Numbered from the stretch's first letter, positions 1 to 10,115 are shown. The stretch is 64,000 nt of DNA from Legionellaceae bacterium (GCA_030148065.1 JASBUC010000016.1:1-64000); one strand, 5' to 3'. Notes: generated by a model from the letters alone, not told the origin. Numbers and translations: made by a program.

Positions 1-2630
1 TATCAAATTTTCAATATAGAGGAACCATCCCTACCGGTATAAGAGCCAATGAAAAAGGCATTATTCTTAGCGAGCGGCTCGTCAAACTGGAAAGTGATGA
101 AGCCTATGTCGCCACTCTGGATGAAAAAATAAAAACAACCCTGCTACCAGAAGCAACGTCAACCATGGCGAAATACCGAGAAAATACAGAACTGTTTTTT
201 CAGTACAGCCATGATCACTATGATACCGATGACTCAATGACTGCCGCTAGACGTTTTCTTGAAGTACAACGGCAATGGAGCAAGAGCTCACCCAAAAATC
301 AAGATGTCATTATGGTCGGCCGGAATAAAGGCTATAACCATGCCGCACTAAAACAGCAGGCTCTTCATCATATGAGAACTAAACTGATAGATGACGGCTT
401 TTCAAAGATTGTTTTTTACAACAGTGACACCGGTAAGGAGGACGTATTATACGAAGATCACACAAAGCCAGAACGCGTATACCGCGTCATCTATGCTACT
501 GGCATGACACACCAATCAATGATTTCGTGCAGTGGATTATCAGAACCACTATCAGGGACCACAGGAGATCAATCCTTTGGCGAAGGCGTGAGCGCCTCCA
601 AAGTGATGACATATGAATGCCTCGAGCATAAGAAAGCATTATTCAGGAGCTACAAGGAGCGCATTAGGCATATCTGCGAGAATCTCAATATAGACAAAAC
701 TCTGCAACAAAAGCTCATAGAGGCATTTCGGTTACTGCATCAAGCAACATCAGAAAGAAATTTCAACAAGCTAGGCACCATACTCAAACAGGAAGGCGTT
801 AAAGCACATTTAGAACAAGTTAGTAAGGTGTTTCAGCAACAAGCTTCCGTTACCCAGCTAACCACTGTTCTCACTATGCCTGAGGACATGTTACTTTCAT
901 ATGCAACTAGCCTCGCTCAAGAAGATAGAACGCCCGATGCAGAAACTAACACCCAACAGCTGGCCATAGAGAGAACACTCATATCCCGGCTGATAACCAC
1001 AAGCAACTGGGTATCACTCGCCAGGTTAATGCCACGGATTCAGTCCAGTGAGATGCTTGAAAATATAACAATAAATTTTCTTACAGAAAAACATAGCGAT
1101 GGTAAAAGCCTGGCATATCATATGTGCAAAAATTCCGAAGCAGATCCCTCCTTGCATAAAGCTATGATTCTTATCTTCCAGAAAGAGGTTTTTAAATATG
1201 AAAAAGACTGTAAAACATCAGGAAATCAAGCAAGAATAAAAATGTTTAATAGTTTTGTTCAATTAAATAGCACTTTTTCGGCCATGGATACCAGTGTCAA
1301 TGTCGATGCGTTTATTGGCCTACTCTTATTAACGACTCAAAATATTGCAAATGAATACCGTTTCATGTCGCCTCGAAAAGGCCTTTTTTTTGGTAGCCGG
1401 TTTTATAGTCACTTGGAAAAAGCACTTGAGCACTATGATATTCGACTAAAAGACATTACTCCAGAAGAGAAACAGCGTTACTATAAAGCATTAGCAGATA
1501 CAGTAAAAACCGAGCCCCGTTTCTTAGGGAATGATTATATTCTGCAATCCTTAAGTAAAGAGGCGAACATTACGTTCCCGGCGGTTCCCCCTCAAATAGA
1601 AGAAAAAACAGCAATAGCGTACCTAGAAAATAAGCGCCAACTTCCTCCCCATTCATTTAAATCACAACAATCACTGTATGTTATGCAACAACAACCATTA
1701 GGAAAAGGGGGATGGGGAACCGTGCATGCCGCCAGACAGTATCGACGTGGCTCTGATGGTCGTCTTACATCCAACATCATGGTATTAAAGAAAATGCCTA
1801 AAGCACATGCAAGCATTGCACAAAAAGAAATAACCATGTACAAACGGGCAAATCCTAAATTGGAAGGCGAGTGCTTGACTGAGAGTAATCATATTTACAT
1901 GGCCATGCCATTTTATCCCGGCGCGCCATTGGATAGCTTCTTACAAAACGAAACAGGTAGCGATATCGAAGCCCGTAAACAAATGGTGGACGCCCTACTC
2001 AAAGATTTAGCGCCAATTCATAGGCAGGATGTGATTCACTGTGATATAAAACCTAAGAATATTCTATGGGATCCGGTAAGAAAAAAAATGCATATTGTTG
2101 ATTTTGGCTGTGCAGAAGAAAACAATGCTGTTGCGAAATACACTGATCTAGGAAACGCTAAATTTGCTATTGAATACATGCCACCGGAGTATGTCACGGG
2201 CAGTGTCAACATATCAAAACCCATGGATATTTACTCACTAACACTCACAGTCGCTGAAATTCTTGGCGCAGACAAAACAGCGCTAGTTAGAAGAAAATTA
2301 GAAGCAGCATTAACAACTCCAGACATTAGTGACCCGCAAAAAGAGGCAATCCGAAGAGCATTTACTCAACTAGGTTCTCTTGATAAAGCACTTTTCTCCA
2401 GCGATGTTAACCAATGCCTAGACGGCAACGCATATAAGACATTTATTCAAGCATATTCTGCGCAGCAATATGACTTTTCACCCTACGTCGAAGCTTTTGG
2501 TGAAGACGTCGTCAACATGCTAAACAGAATGCAAACGCTCGAACCGGGTAGGCGACCATCCATTGAAGACATACAAAAGCTATTTCAACAGCCTAACCTC
2601 GACGAGCAAGAAAGAATGGAGAAACGATAA
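1..2630 (+). CDS. Protein kinase domain protein, effector-like (5' end outside the window)
   Basis: The reading frame is open from the first bases of the window; the first in-frame ATG (165) is preceded by 54 sense codons without a stop, so the true start lies upstream and at least 875 residues are encoded. The first ~550 visible residues are helical and match nothing I recognise. The last ~300 form a eukaryotic-type Ser/Thr kinase: glycine loop LGKGGWGTVH (about 1697-1727), beta-3 lysine in VLKKMPK, catalytic loop HCDIKPKN (about 2038-2061), DFG in DFGCAE (about 2100), PPEY in place of APE, and DIYSL in the F helix. All catalytic residues are present, so it is probably active. It overlaps the next gene by one base, implying translational coupling. 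A large unknown N-terminus joined to a kinase is typical of secreted host-directed kinases in Legionellales, but secretion is inferred only. Confidence 0.85.
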   Translation, partial: SNFQYRGTIPTGIRANEKGIILSERLVKLESDEAYVATLDEKIKTTLLPEATSTMAKYRENTELFFQYSHDHYDTDDSMTAARRFLEVQRQWSKSSPKNQDVIMVGRNKGYNHAALKQQALHHMRTKLIDDGFSKIVFYNSDTGKEDVLYEDHTKPERVYRVIYATGMTHQSMISCSGLSEPLSGTTGDQSFGEGVSASKVMTYECLEHKKALFRSYKERIRHICENLNIDKTLQQKLIEAFRLLHQATSERNFNKLGTILKQEGVKAHLEQVSKVFQQQASVTQLTTVLTMPEDMLLSYATSLAQEDRTPDAETNTQQLAIERTLISRLITTSNWVSLARLMPRIQSSEMLENITINFLTEKHSDGKSLAYHMCKNSEADPSLHKAMILIFQKEVFKYEKDCKTSGNQARIKMFNSFVQLNSTFSAMDTSVNVDAFIGLLLLTTQNIANEYRFMSPRKGLFFGSRFYSHLEKALEHYDIRLKDITPEEKQRYYKALADTVKTEPRFLGNDYILQSLSKEANITFPAVPPQIEEKTAIAYLENKRQLPPHSFKSQQSLYVMQQQPLGKGGWGTVHAARQYRRGSDGRLTSNIMVLKKMPKAHASIAQKEITMYKRANPKLEGECLTESNHIYMAMPFYPGAPLDSFLQNETGSDIEARKQMVDALLKDLAPIHRQDVIHCDIKPKNILWDPVRKKMHIVDFGCAEENNAVAKYTDLGNAKFAIEYMPPEYVTGSVNISKPMDIYSLTLTVAEILGADKTALVRRKLEAALTTPDISDPQKEAIRRAFTQLGSLDKALFSSDVNQCLDGNAYKTFIQAYSAQQYDFSPYVEAFGEDVVNMLNRMQTLEPGRRPSIEDIQKLFQQPNLDEQERMEKR

Positions 2631-2911
2631 TGAAAGAAATCATTGAACAAGCCTTAAAGCAGCACTTTAACATACCGGAAAGCCAAGAACTGGCATCCGT
2701 CAAAGAACAAATATCGCAAATAAAGGGGCTCGATGAACTAATCAAACAATTGGCGGAAAATCATCCAAACAAAGTATATCTCTTATCCCTTGATGGCATT
2801 CTACTTAGCATAGAAGGCAAAAGTGATCACTCGGCTCTTGAGAAGCAATTTATAGAGGCCTACGACTACATTCAAGCTGAGCTCCAAGGATACAACAGGA
2901 TGAGTATATAA
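2630..2911 (+). CDS. Small hypothetical protein coupled to the kinase gene
   Basis: This 93-residue protein starts at an ATG whose A is the last base of the kinase stop codon, so the two genes are almost certainly co-translated. The protein is acidic and predicted helical, with no signal peptide, membrane segment or recognisable motif. Its position suggests a partner of the kinase, such as a chaperone-like or regulatory subunit, but nothing in the sequence proves this. Confidence 0.65.
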   Translation: MKEIIEQALKQHFNIPESQELASVKEQISQIKGLDELIKQLAENHPNKVYLLSLDGILLSIEGKSDHSALEKQFIEAYDYIQAELQGYNRMSI

Positions 2912-3061
2912 TAGCAACTAAAGTATTTTGTTGATGTTTGCTTCATCATTTATACCCTAACTCGGATTTTTTGTGTTTTTTTGTTAATAGTTTCATTTTA
3001 TTGATATTACTATTTCCTTATTGTTTAATCAGATAATTGAAGTCTTCAGACTAACTTTACT

Positions 3062-3094
3062 CAAACTACTTGGAAAGCCCTTTCAAGTAGTTTG
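3062..3094. promoter_or_regulatory. Hairpin between the kinase unit and the coiled-coil gene
   Basis: A 10-bp perfect stem (CAAACTACTT with AAGTAGTTTG) continues, after one bulged G, into GAAA/TTTC around a four-base loop. It lies 25 bases before the next ATG. There is no T run after it, so it is a poor intrinsic terminator; an operator or leader hairpin is equally possible. The rest of 2912-3119 is AT-rich with no other recognisable element. Confidence 0.45.
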
Positions 3095-3119
3095 GGTATA
3101 TTAATGAGGAGTAGTAACC

Positions 3120-4589
3120 ATGCCTGCGAAACAAAATTCAATAAGTCAGCAACAAGACTCCCTCTCAATACTAAAGGGAAGCATAATCCTTCTTACAACC
3201 TGTACTTCAACATTAGTCGGTGAGCTAAGAAAAAAAACACATGAGAAACAGAGACTTAAAGAAAGGCTTGCTCAATTCAAACAAGAACCTATTGAAGAGG
3301 ATCATTCGCCCCTCGAAGAGGATTTTAGCCTTCCAACAGAGCAAGAGATTAACCAACTCCTAGACTTTAAAATGCCGGATCAAGCCTCAGAAGACGAACA
3401 ACAAAAAGCCGACAAGGTGATAAGTGAACTACAAAAATTAGAAGATATGGTAATTAAGCATAATCAAGTTGTATTCAATACAACTGGTGTTGTTTGCAAT
3501 GAGATTGTCGCGCTCGAGGCCGAGCTTAAAAGTCAGCAAGACTCCCTCCGAAAAGAAGAGAAAGAAGGTAATAATTTAACTAACCGTGCCATTGAAGAAG
3601 GTGACTCTGAACGGCTTAGGGGGTTAATTGCTATACGTGACCCTTTAGAGGTTACAGCCATCATTAAAATGATTTTTTCACAAAGCCCGTTTAACCTATC
3701 CTTGTTCACAGCGATTGAAAGTTATTTTTCACAAGAAGACGTTGACTATATTTTTGAGCAACTTGAAAAAGAGGATGAGTTAACTCAAAGAACGGTCGAC
3801 ATTTATGCTTGGTTACTAGAAGAAAGTGGTGGCGAGTTAGAGGATGTGTTTGAAGAAAAACTCTTAGCGCTGATTGAAAAAAACGATGACAATCCATTAA
3901 TACAGACTTTAAGTGACGCCTATTTTAATAAAGCCCCTAAACTTAACAGTTACCCAAAATCTAATCCTGAGTTTGCCTTTAGAATTTTAAAAATGCGCCC
4001 TCATTTTTACTCATTCGAACAATGCTTAGATATTTTTTCAAGACATAACATTGACCCATTTCACTCAGGCGCTCTGAGACCCAAAAGTTTAAATGTATTT
4101 TCAAAGACAGAACCGTGCTTTGATAAAATTGCCCTTGCTTACTACCAAACATCTGTAACAAAGCTTCTAGATTACGATCTTGAAAGAGCAAACAGCCAAT
4201 CCTTCAAAGCCGTAGGACTAAACAACATCCTCTCTTTCACAAAAGTCTTACAAGGAAGCTCTCTTGGCCTCTCTGACAATGCAGCAGAAGTGCTTAAAAA
4301 GAAAATTAAAAACTCGCTTCTTAGTGCCTTAAACACATTAAAAAATAGAGGAATAAAACTGCCTGCAAGTTATGATCATCATGCGTGCAAGCACTTTATG
4401 GAAAGCCACCGCCTAAATAAATCATTCCTTGGCATTCCAGCAGGCTTCTTTTTTTCGGCTAAATCTGGCAGCACCTACCAAAAGCTTTGCAAGAAGCAAA
4501 ACATTGAGGCAGAACTTAACAAACACCTTGCGATTGAGGAGCGAGAAGAAGAGCAATTAAAAACCGTTAGATCTCAATGTGCTTGGTGA
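3120..4589 (+). CDS. Coiled-coil protein of unknown function
   Basis: The 489-residue protein starts at an ATG preceded by a good ribosome site (GAGGAG about 9 bases upstream). Residues ~50-160 are rich in Glu, Gln and Lys with coiled-coil character; the rest is helical. A short hydrophobic stretch near residues 18-35 might be a weak membrane segment. No catalytic motif is visible and I do not recognise a family. Its 3' end overlaps the convergent His-rich gene by 16 bases. It sits among other large proteins without housekeeping homologues, which suggests an accessory or secreted-effector region. Confidence 0.75.
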   Translation: MPAKQNSISQQQDSLSILKGSIILLTTCTSTLVGELRKKTHEKQRLKERLAQFKQEPIEEDHSPLEEDFSLPTEQEINQLLDFKMPDQASEDEQQKADKVISELQKLEDMVIKHNQVVFNTTGVVCNEIVALEAELKSQQDSLRKEEKEGNNLTNRAIEEGDSERLRGLIAIRDPLEVTAIIKMIFSQSPFNLSLFTAIESYFSQEDVDYIFEQLEKEDELTQRTVDIYAWLLEESGGELEDVFEEKLLALIEKNDDNPLIQTLSDAYFNKAPKLNSYPKSNPEFAFRILKMRPHFYSFEQCLDIFSRHNIDPFHSGALRPKSLNVFSKTEPCFDKIALAYYQTSVTKLLDYDLERANSQSFKAVGLNNILSFTKVLQGSSLGLSDNAAEVLKKKIKNSLLSALNTLKNRGIKLPASYDHHACKHFMESHRLNKSFLGIPAGFFFSAKSGSTYQKLCKKQNIEAELNKHLAIEEREEEQLKTVRSQCAW

Positions 4590-5959
4590 TGCGCCTGATG
4601 TAAAAAATGGTGTGCTGCTTCTGTTTGATGATGCTTCTGCTCTTCTGCAAATCGATGGGCACTAAAAAAACTGTGGCGGTGTTTATGGTGTTGTTTGCCA
4701 GCATGATGATCACCGTGACTGTGGGTCTCATGAGGCTTGTGCGATTCATGAGCTTCCTGATGTCCCTTATCATGCCCTTCTTCTGATTTGTGATCTTCTT
4801 CATGTTCATGATGGGCATGTTCATGGTGGTGGTGGTGGTGCGCTGCATGTCCCCCACCATGATGATGCGACGTGTGGAAGGAGTGAGCGCTGTGGGCAAA
4901 GTGTCGATGATGGTGATGATGATTCCCATGAGCCTTGTGGCCGTGATGCTTCTTGTGAGCTGCATGTGACTTTGACCCTTTGCCATGATGGCCTTTTGCT
5001 TTATGGGCCTTGGTCTTGTGCTTTTTAGCCGCACTTTTTTTCTTATGAGACTTTGTCTTAATCTTTTTGGCTTTTTTTACTTTTATTTTAGATTTCTTCC
5101 CTTTTTTAATTTTTTTAAAAAGGGACTTCCCTTTCTTGTCTGAGAGTTTTTTCTTGACTTCAGAAATGGTTTTACTAATAGGCTCAATTGGTTTAGCAAG
5201 CTTATTGAATAAAATTTTAACTTTCTTTTTGCTAGAGACAAATTTATCAAGCTTTTTCTTATTCTTAATGCCAGCTAATTGTAATTTTACTTCGATAAAA
5301 TGTTTTCGGTTATTGTGAGAACTTTTAAGCAAGCGCACCAAATCAGGACAGGCACAGAGCTCATGCAGTTGCGATTTAATTTGGCAAACTAAGGTTTTAG
5401 GAATGTTGCACTCGATTAAACGCTTAATGCTTCGAATGACTTCGATGTTATCGTCTTCTAGGGCAAAAGGAATTAAGCCCTCTTGTCGGATGCTGAATAA
5501 AAAAAGGAGTTCATCTAATTGTTCATCTGTTTTAACGGCGCTTTTTAATTCTCGCTCACTGTCAAAACCAGCTCTCAACATTTCTGCTAGTAGTTTTGCG
5601 CGCTTAGAGTCTGCTTTTTCAAGTAAGAGTGCACTGGCATAATCCGAACTTAAAAAATAGGAAAGGCTCTCTCCGAGTTCTTCTTGATAGACTCGGGCAA
5701 TCACATTTTTTAATTGATTGCTTTGCAGTAAAGGCGCCTCTTTTCCTTTCTTCTTTGCTATTTGCAAAATGCTTTTAGCGCTTTCTGGAAAAACCTCTAG
5801 TGCTTCTTTTATACAATTTGACCAACAGTTTAAGCCCTTTAACTCTCTCTCACAGCTGTTGAGGCCTTTTACCAGTGCCAAACTGTGAGACAATGAGATC
5901 GAGGTGCTTTTTAATGTGGCTGCCTCGAACTCATCCATGCTTGCTTTCGCTTTTAGCAT
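4574..5959 (-). CDS. Lys-rich and His-rich repeat protein
   Basis: This 461-residue protein has three parts. Residues ~1-230 are an ordinary helical domain of unknown family. Residues ~230-320 are extremely lysine-rich and histone H1-like (runs such as KKIKKGKKSKIKVKK). The last 139 residues contain 54 histidines by hand count (39%), mixed with Ala, Gly, Ser, Glu and Lys, including HHHHH and HHHHHH runs. The tail could bind Zn, Ni or Cu, or be a pH-dependent polycation; the lysine tract could bind nucleic acid or act as a nuclear-localisation signal in a host. No signal peptide is seen. The tail is low complexity, so the opposite strands and frames also stay open there and produce spurious reading frames. 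Confidence 0.8.
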   Translation of the reverse strand: MLKAKASMDEFEAATLKSTSISLSHSLALVKGLNSCERELKGLNCWSNCIKEALEVFPESAKSILQIAKKKGKEAPLLQSNQLKNVIARVYQEELGESLSYFLSSDYASALLLEKADSKRAKLLAEMLRAGFDSERELKSAVKTDEQLDELLFLFSIRQEGLIPFALEDDNIEVIRSIKRLIECNIPKTLVCQIKSQLHELCACPDLVRLLKSSHNNRKHFIEVKLQLAGIKNKKKLDKFVSSKKKVKILFNKLAKPIEPISKTISEVKKKLSDKKGKSLFKKIKKGKKSKIKVKKAKKIKTKSHKKKSAAKKHKTKAHKAKGHHGKGSKSHAAHKKHHGHKAHGNHHHHHRHFAHSAHSFHTSHHHGGGHAAHHHHHHEHAHHEHEEDHKSEEGHDKGHQEAHESHKPHETHSHGDHHAGKQHHKHRHSFFSAHRFAEEQKHHQTEAAHHFLHQAHHQAH

Positions 5960-6133
5960 TTCAAGACTGTAAAGAATATTACGATGGGTTAATGTTAGCT
6001 TAAGTTTTGTAATAGTTAAAATGAATTTTGAAATTAATTCTAATTAGTTGCCAACTGTGGAAAATTAATATCTTTTTTTCCATTTCGTTTCTCAATGCTT
6101 CTTTCAAGAACTGGGGGGCCTCTGCTTTAACCT

Positions 6134-8347
6134 TTATAAAGGCAAGTAATGGCCAAAATGTGACTCATTTAATACATAACATTTGGGTGTTTGATAAACA
6201 CTTGATAATTTAAATGAAATCATGCCACATTTAGCCGTATTAAGTAGAGTCATGCCTTGATAACGCTTAAGAACCTCCTCTTTAGGAAAATTAAAGCGAT
6301 TTAGATACCCCGTGCTAAACATGACCGCTTTGGGGTTAACAGCTTTGATAAAAGCTCTTAAAGAAGATGAGTTACTGCCATGATGAGGTGCCATCAAATA
6401 ATTTGCCGAGAGCTCTGGGACATTTTGAACAAGGCGTTTCTCTACTGATTTTTCGATGTCGCCGGTTAGAAAGAAGCGGTTGTTGGCAACAGAAATCATT
6501 AACAAGCAAGAGCGATTATTTTCACTCAGGAAATGCCGATTGTTTCTTAGAAAATGAAATGAAACCCCTCCACTTTGCCATGCTGGGTACTCAAAACAAG
6601 AATGGAGACTCTTTTTTTTGTTATCAATCGTCTTAAGCACCGTTATTTCTTTTTTAAGGCTTTCTGCACCACCTCGGTGATCGATGTCTTGATGGCTAAT
6701 AATTAGTTTATCAAGACGGGTAATTTTTTGGCTCTTGAAATAAGGAATTATCACACTTTTTGCTGCATCACCGCCGCCATACCATTTAGGACCAGCATCG
6801 TACAAAATGGTTTCCTCTCTGGTGCGAATTAAAATCGCACTGCCTTGCCCGACATCGAGTACGTTTATGAAAGCCTCACCATCACTAAGCCTTGGCGCTA
6901 GAGGAAATAAAACGGGCAAGAGACAAAAAAGACTAAGAGGCCAAAGAAAAAGCCGCTTTGGCAGCAAGAAAATGACCACTGCCAAAATTAAAAGACAAAG
7001 AGATCCTGCACTTAAATGAACCCCCTGCAAACTTTGAAAACCCAAAGATTGGATCCACTGAAGATACTTAATTAGATAGCCACTTAATAACTCTGAAAGC
7101 GATAGTAGCCAAGTGCCAAGAGTCACATTAAGCATTAACACAACAACCGTACAAAAGATAAGCGGCAATAGAAGGCTTGCAATGGCAGGGATGGCTACTA
7201 AATTTGCAGGAAATGCACTCAAACTTAGGTAAGAAAAATAAAAAAGAGACAAGGGGCTTAGTGCAAGTATTAAAAGTGCTTGCATCTTCATAAAAGAGAG
7301 CATGCCTTTTTTTGCGGCTAAGAACAATAAAATGAAAACTGCGTAAAAGGATAAATAAAACCCTGGTGATAAAACGCTAAAGGGACTAATGAGAATAACC
7401 AACACCAACGAGATGGCATAGGCATGCCAGACTGGAATTTTTAAGCGGAAGAAAATCGACAACAAAAAAACAGACAACATGATGATTGCACGCTGAGTGG
7501 GTATGGCAAAGCCTGTCAACGCGCTGTAGAGAATGGCGACGAACAATGACAAAAGAGCTGCAGCGCGAGGTGCTGAGAGCCATAGACAAAGCCTTGCTGA
7601 GAGCCGCCAAAGGCGTTTACTCACAAAAAAAGAAAACGCCGCAATTAACCCCACATGCAGGCCTGAAATAGCCATTAGGTGACTGGTGCCGGTGTCTCTA
7701 AAGAGTTGTTTGGTTTGATAGCTTAGATTGTTTTTATAACCCAGGGAGAGTGATTCAATGATGCTCTTATAAGGCTTCTCAGCGAGAGCATTGTCAATTC
7801 TTGCAAGAAGCATTCGACGAAAAGTTTCAATCGAGTAGCGTGGTGCTTTATGACGTAAAACAGGGTTTTTAAACGTCCCTTTTAGTTTAACCGCATGTGC
7901 CAGTGCAGTTTTTTCATCATCGCGCACACCGGGATTTTTAAAGCCTCGAATGGGTTTTAGCTTTGCTCTAAACTGCCAACGCTCCCCAGAGCTTAGTGGT
8001 GGCACTTGCTGATAGAATGAGGCAATCACTGTTTGTTTGAATGGTTTGTCATTTAAACGTTCTATGACGAAATAAAATTTCTGACGGTGTTTCGTCACTG
8101 TAATCAAGCGCTCGATAACACCCTCAACGCTTACCCATTGATTGCACTCATTTGCTGGCAAAGGGGGAAAGCACCAAAAAAAAGCCAGTGATAAATAGAG
8201 AAAGCCAAGTATCAATCCAAGACAGATTGTTTGTCGAAAAGGCGGCAAAAAAAGACTAAGGGCAAGCATGGCTAAACCAAAGCCAAGAGACAAATTTAGG
8301 GCATAAAACAACGCCCCTAGCCAAAATGCGAGGGCAAATACGAGCAT
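6134..8347 (-). CDS. comEC: ComEC/Rec2-type DNA uptake channel
   Basis: This inner-membrane protein carries single-stranded transforming DNA into the cytoplasm. At 737 residues it has the usual length and layout: N-terminal hydrophobic segments, a soluble OB-like region (~residues 50-170), the Competence domain with many membrane helices beginning near TSHLMAISGLHVGL (~225), and a C-terminal metallo-beta-lactamase-like domain with SHQDIDHRGG (~550) and the later APHHGSN motif. The ATG is preceded by AAGGAAA. It follows ggt on the same strand, but 43 bases of spacing with a weak GCGC hairpin leave co-transcription uncertain. No other competence gene is in the window. Confidence 0.93.
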   Translation of the reverse strand: MLVFALAFWLGALFYALNLSLGFGLAMLALSLFLPPFRQTICLGLILGFLYLSLAFFWCFPPLPANECNQWVSVEGVIERLITVTKHRQKFYFVIERLNDKPFKQTVIASFYQQVPPLSSGERWQFRAKLKPIRGFKNPGVRDDEKTALAHAVKLKGTFKNPVLRHKAPRYSIETFRRMLLARIDNALAEKPYKSIIESLSLGYKNNLSYQTKQLFRDTGTSHLMAISGLHVGLIAAFSFFVSKRLWRLSARLCLWLSAPRAAALLSLFVAILYSALTGFAIPTQRAIIMLSVFLLSIFFRLKIPVWHAYAISLVLVILISPFSVLSPGFYLSFYAVFILLFLAAKKGMLSFMKMQALLILALSPLSLFYFSYLSLSAFPANLVAIPAIASLLLPLIFCTVVVLMLNVTLGTWLLSLSELLSGYLIKYLQWIQSLGFQSLQGVHLSAGSLCLLILAVVIFLLPKRLFLWPLSLFCLLPVLFPLAPRLSDGEAFINVLDVGQGSAILIRTREETILYDAGPKWYGGGDAAKSVIIPYFKSQKITRLDKLIISHQDIDHRGGAESLKKEITVLKTIDNKKKSLHSCFEYPAWQSGGVSFHFLRNNRHFLSENNRSCLLMISVANNRFFLTGDIEKSVEKRLVQNVPELSANYLMAPHHGSNSSSLRAFIKAVNPKAVMFSTGYLNRFNFPKEEVLKRYQGMTLLNTAKCGMISFKLSSVYQTPKCYVLNESHFGHYLPL

Positions 8348-8390
8348 TGGACTTTCCTTTTTAGTTTAACGCGCTGTTGGCGCTAGCTCC

Positions 8391-10115
8391 TTATTGTTTT
8401 ACAAGCGCAAGCCCCCCACCTCGGAAATCTGACACCGCTTGTAAGAAGTTGTCTTCCTTATCCCAAAAAACGGCTTGCATGTCTCCGTAGGTGAGAGAGC
8501 GCCCTGAATACGTATTTAAAACTCGTTCAAGTTGATAGCCCATCTTTTCTAATTGTTGTCGTTGAACTTTATCAAAGGCATCGTTTTCAAATTCAACCAC
8601 ATCTGGCAAGTATTGATGATGATATCTTGGCTCACCCACCCAACTAATCGGGCCTTTTCCATCTAAAAAAGCAATGGTCGCTAGGGTGACCATGGTTGGA
8701 ATTCGGCTACCTCCTGGGGTGCCTAAAATGCCTACCCTCTCTTTGCCGATTAAAAAAGTTGGCGACATGCTTGAGAGCGGTCGCTTCTTAGGCTCAATGC
8801 TGTTTGCTTGATGGCCGACCAAACCAAAAACATTTTTCTGACCAACTTTTGTTGAAAAGTCATCCATTTCATCGTTGAGTAGCACGCCTGTGTTACCCGC
8901 AACAAAGCCTGAGCCAAAGAGATAATTAATGGTAAGAGTGGCACTGACCATGTTGCCTTCTTGATCGATGATGGAAAAATGAGTGGTACTGAAACTATTA
9001 GAAGCATAGAGGTGACGGTCTCGTCGCAGTTCTTTCGAGGGCGTTGCACGCGTTGGCTTAATGTAACTTTTTAGCTCTTTTATGTGTGCTTTTGAGCGCA
9101 ACATTTTAACCGGTACGTCGACAAAATCAGGATCCCCCATGTAACTTGCCCGATCCCAATAAGCTAAGCGCATGGCCTCTATCAAAAAATGAGCGCGTAG
9201 TACTTTATCGAGTCTCTCAAGATGTAAGCCTTCAATTAAATCTAAAATGGTCAATAAGGTTATTCCGCCGGCAGATGGTAGAGGTGCGGTGACAACTTTA
9301 ACCCCATCGACCTCATCACTTAATGGGGTTCGAATTTTTAATTGATAATCAGCCAAGTCTTTTTTCTGCCAAATGCCCCCTGCTTCTTGCACCGACCGGA
9401 CGAGCTCATCGGCAATTTTGCCCTGATAAAAACCCTCGCGTCCTTGCTCTGCAAACGTTTCCAAGGTCTTGGCAAGCGAGGTTTGTTTTAGAAGGCTTCC
9501 TTCTTTAGGTAATTTCCCTTTATCAAGAAAGATGGCAGCACTAGAAGGAATGCTCTTAATGTTGTTAAAGATAACCTCTCTATCTAGGAAGCTCAAAAAA
9601 TGATCATCTATTACAAACCCGTCTTTAGCATAGTGAATGGCTGCAGCAAGGTTGGTCTTTAAGGACAACTTGCCATAGTTTTTTGAGAGATAATCAAGGG
9701 CTGCAGGTGCGCCAGGAATGGCTGCAGCCTTAGCGCCAAAGAGTGATGCCCTAAGATCAACCTCTCCCTGCTCATTTTGGTACATGTCTCTTGACGCTAA
9801 TAAAGGCGCCACTTCTCGTCCATCAATGAACAGATTTTTATTGTCTTTAGCAAGATGAATCAACCAAAAGCCTCCCCCACCAATTCCGGAGTGATACGGC
9901 TCAGTCACACCAAGCACACTAGAGACGGCTACTGCTGCATCGAAGGCATTACCACCTTTTGCAAGAATGTCCATGCCGGCTCGGGTTGCCTGGGGGGAGG
10001 CACTAGCAATGGCATAACCTGGCGGCTTAAGTGGGGTGTTGGCTGAAACTGTAATGGATACAAAAACAAGAAAAACAGAACAAATGAATGAGTGACCAGT
10101 CCGTGTCATGAGCAT
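8391..10115 (-). CDS. ggt: Gamma-glutamyltransferase (gamma-glutamyltranspeptidase)
   Basis: This periplasmic Ntn-hydrolase cleaves glutathione and other gamma-glutamyl compounds. From the ATG at 10115 it has 574 residues, the usual length, and begins with a signal peptide ending near ITVSA. The family's self-cleavage site and catalytic Thr lie in TTHFSIID (~residue 375), where the precursor splits into large and small subunits; GGSRI near the C-terminus is the typical substrate-binding loop. A GTG at 10151 would also be in frame and overlap coaD, but it adds 12 residues before a good signal sequence, so I prefer the ATG. Neither start has a strong ribosome site. Confidence 0.92.
   Translation of the reverse strand: MLMTRTGHSFICSVFLVFVSITVSANTPLKPPGYAIASASPQATRAGMDILAKGGNAFDAAVAVSSVLGVTEPYHSGIGGGGFWLIHLAKDNKNLFIDGREVAPLLASRDMYQNEQGEVDLRASLFGAKAAAIPGAPAALDYLSKNYGKLSLKTNLAAAIHYAKDGFVIDDHFLSFLDREVIFNNIKSIPSSAAIFLDKGKLPKEGSLLKQTSLAKTLETFAEQGREGFYQGKIADELVRSVQEAGGIWQKKDLADYQLKIRTPLSDEVDGVKVVTAPLPSAGGITLLTILDLIEGLHLERLDKVLRAHFLIEAMRLAYWDRASYMGDPDFVDVPVKMLRSKAHIKELKSYIKPTRATPSKELRRDRHLYASNSFSTTHFSIIDQEGNMVSATLTINYLFGSGFVAGNTGVLLNDEMDDFSTKVGQKNVFGLVGHQANSIEPKKRPLSSMSPTFLIGKERVGILGTPGGSRIPTMVTLATIAFLDGKGPISWVGEPRYHHQYLPDVVEFENDAFDKVQRQQLEKMGYQLERVLNTYSGRSLTYGDMQAVFWDKEDNFLQAVSDFRGGGLALVKQ

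Noticed and set aside
1-164. Start of the kinase gene at ATG 165
   Set aside because: The frame has no stop from base 3 onward and encodes plausible protein sequence, so the gene begins before the window.
4567-5034. 155-residue minus-strand reading frame overlapping the His-rich tail
   Set aside because: It is an alternate-frame shadow of the His-codon tract; its composition (Met, Thr, Ile, Arg) follows from CAT/CAC codons read out of frame.
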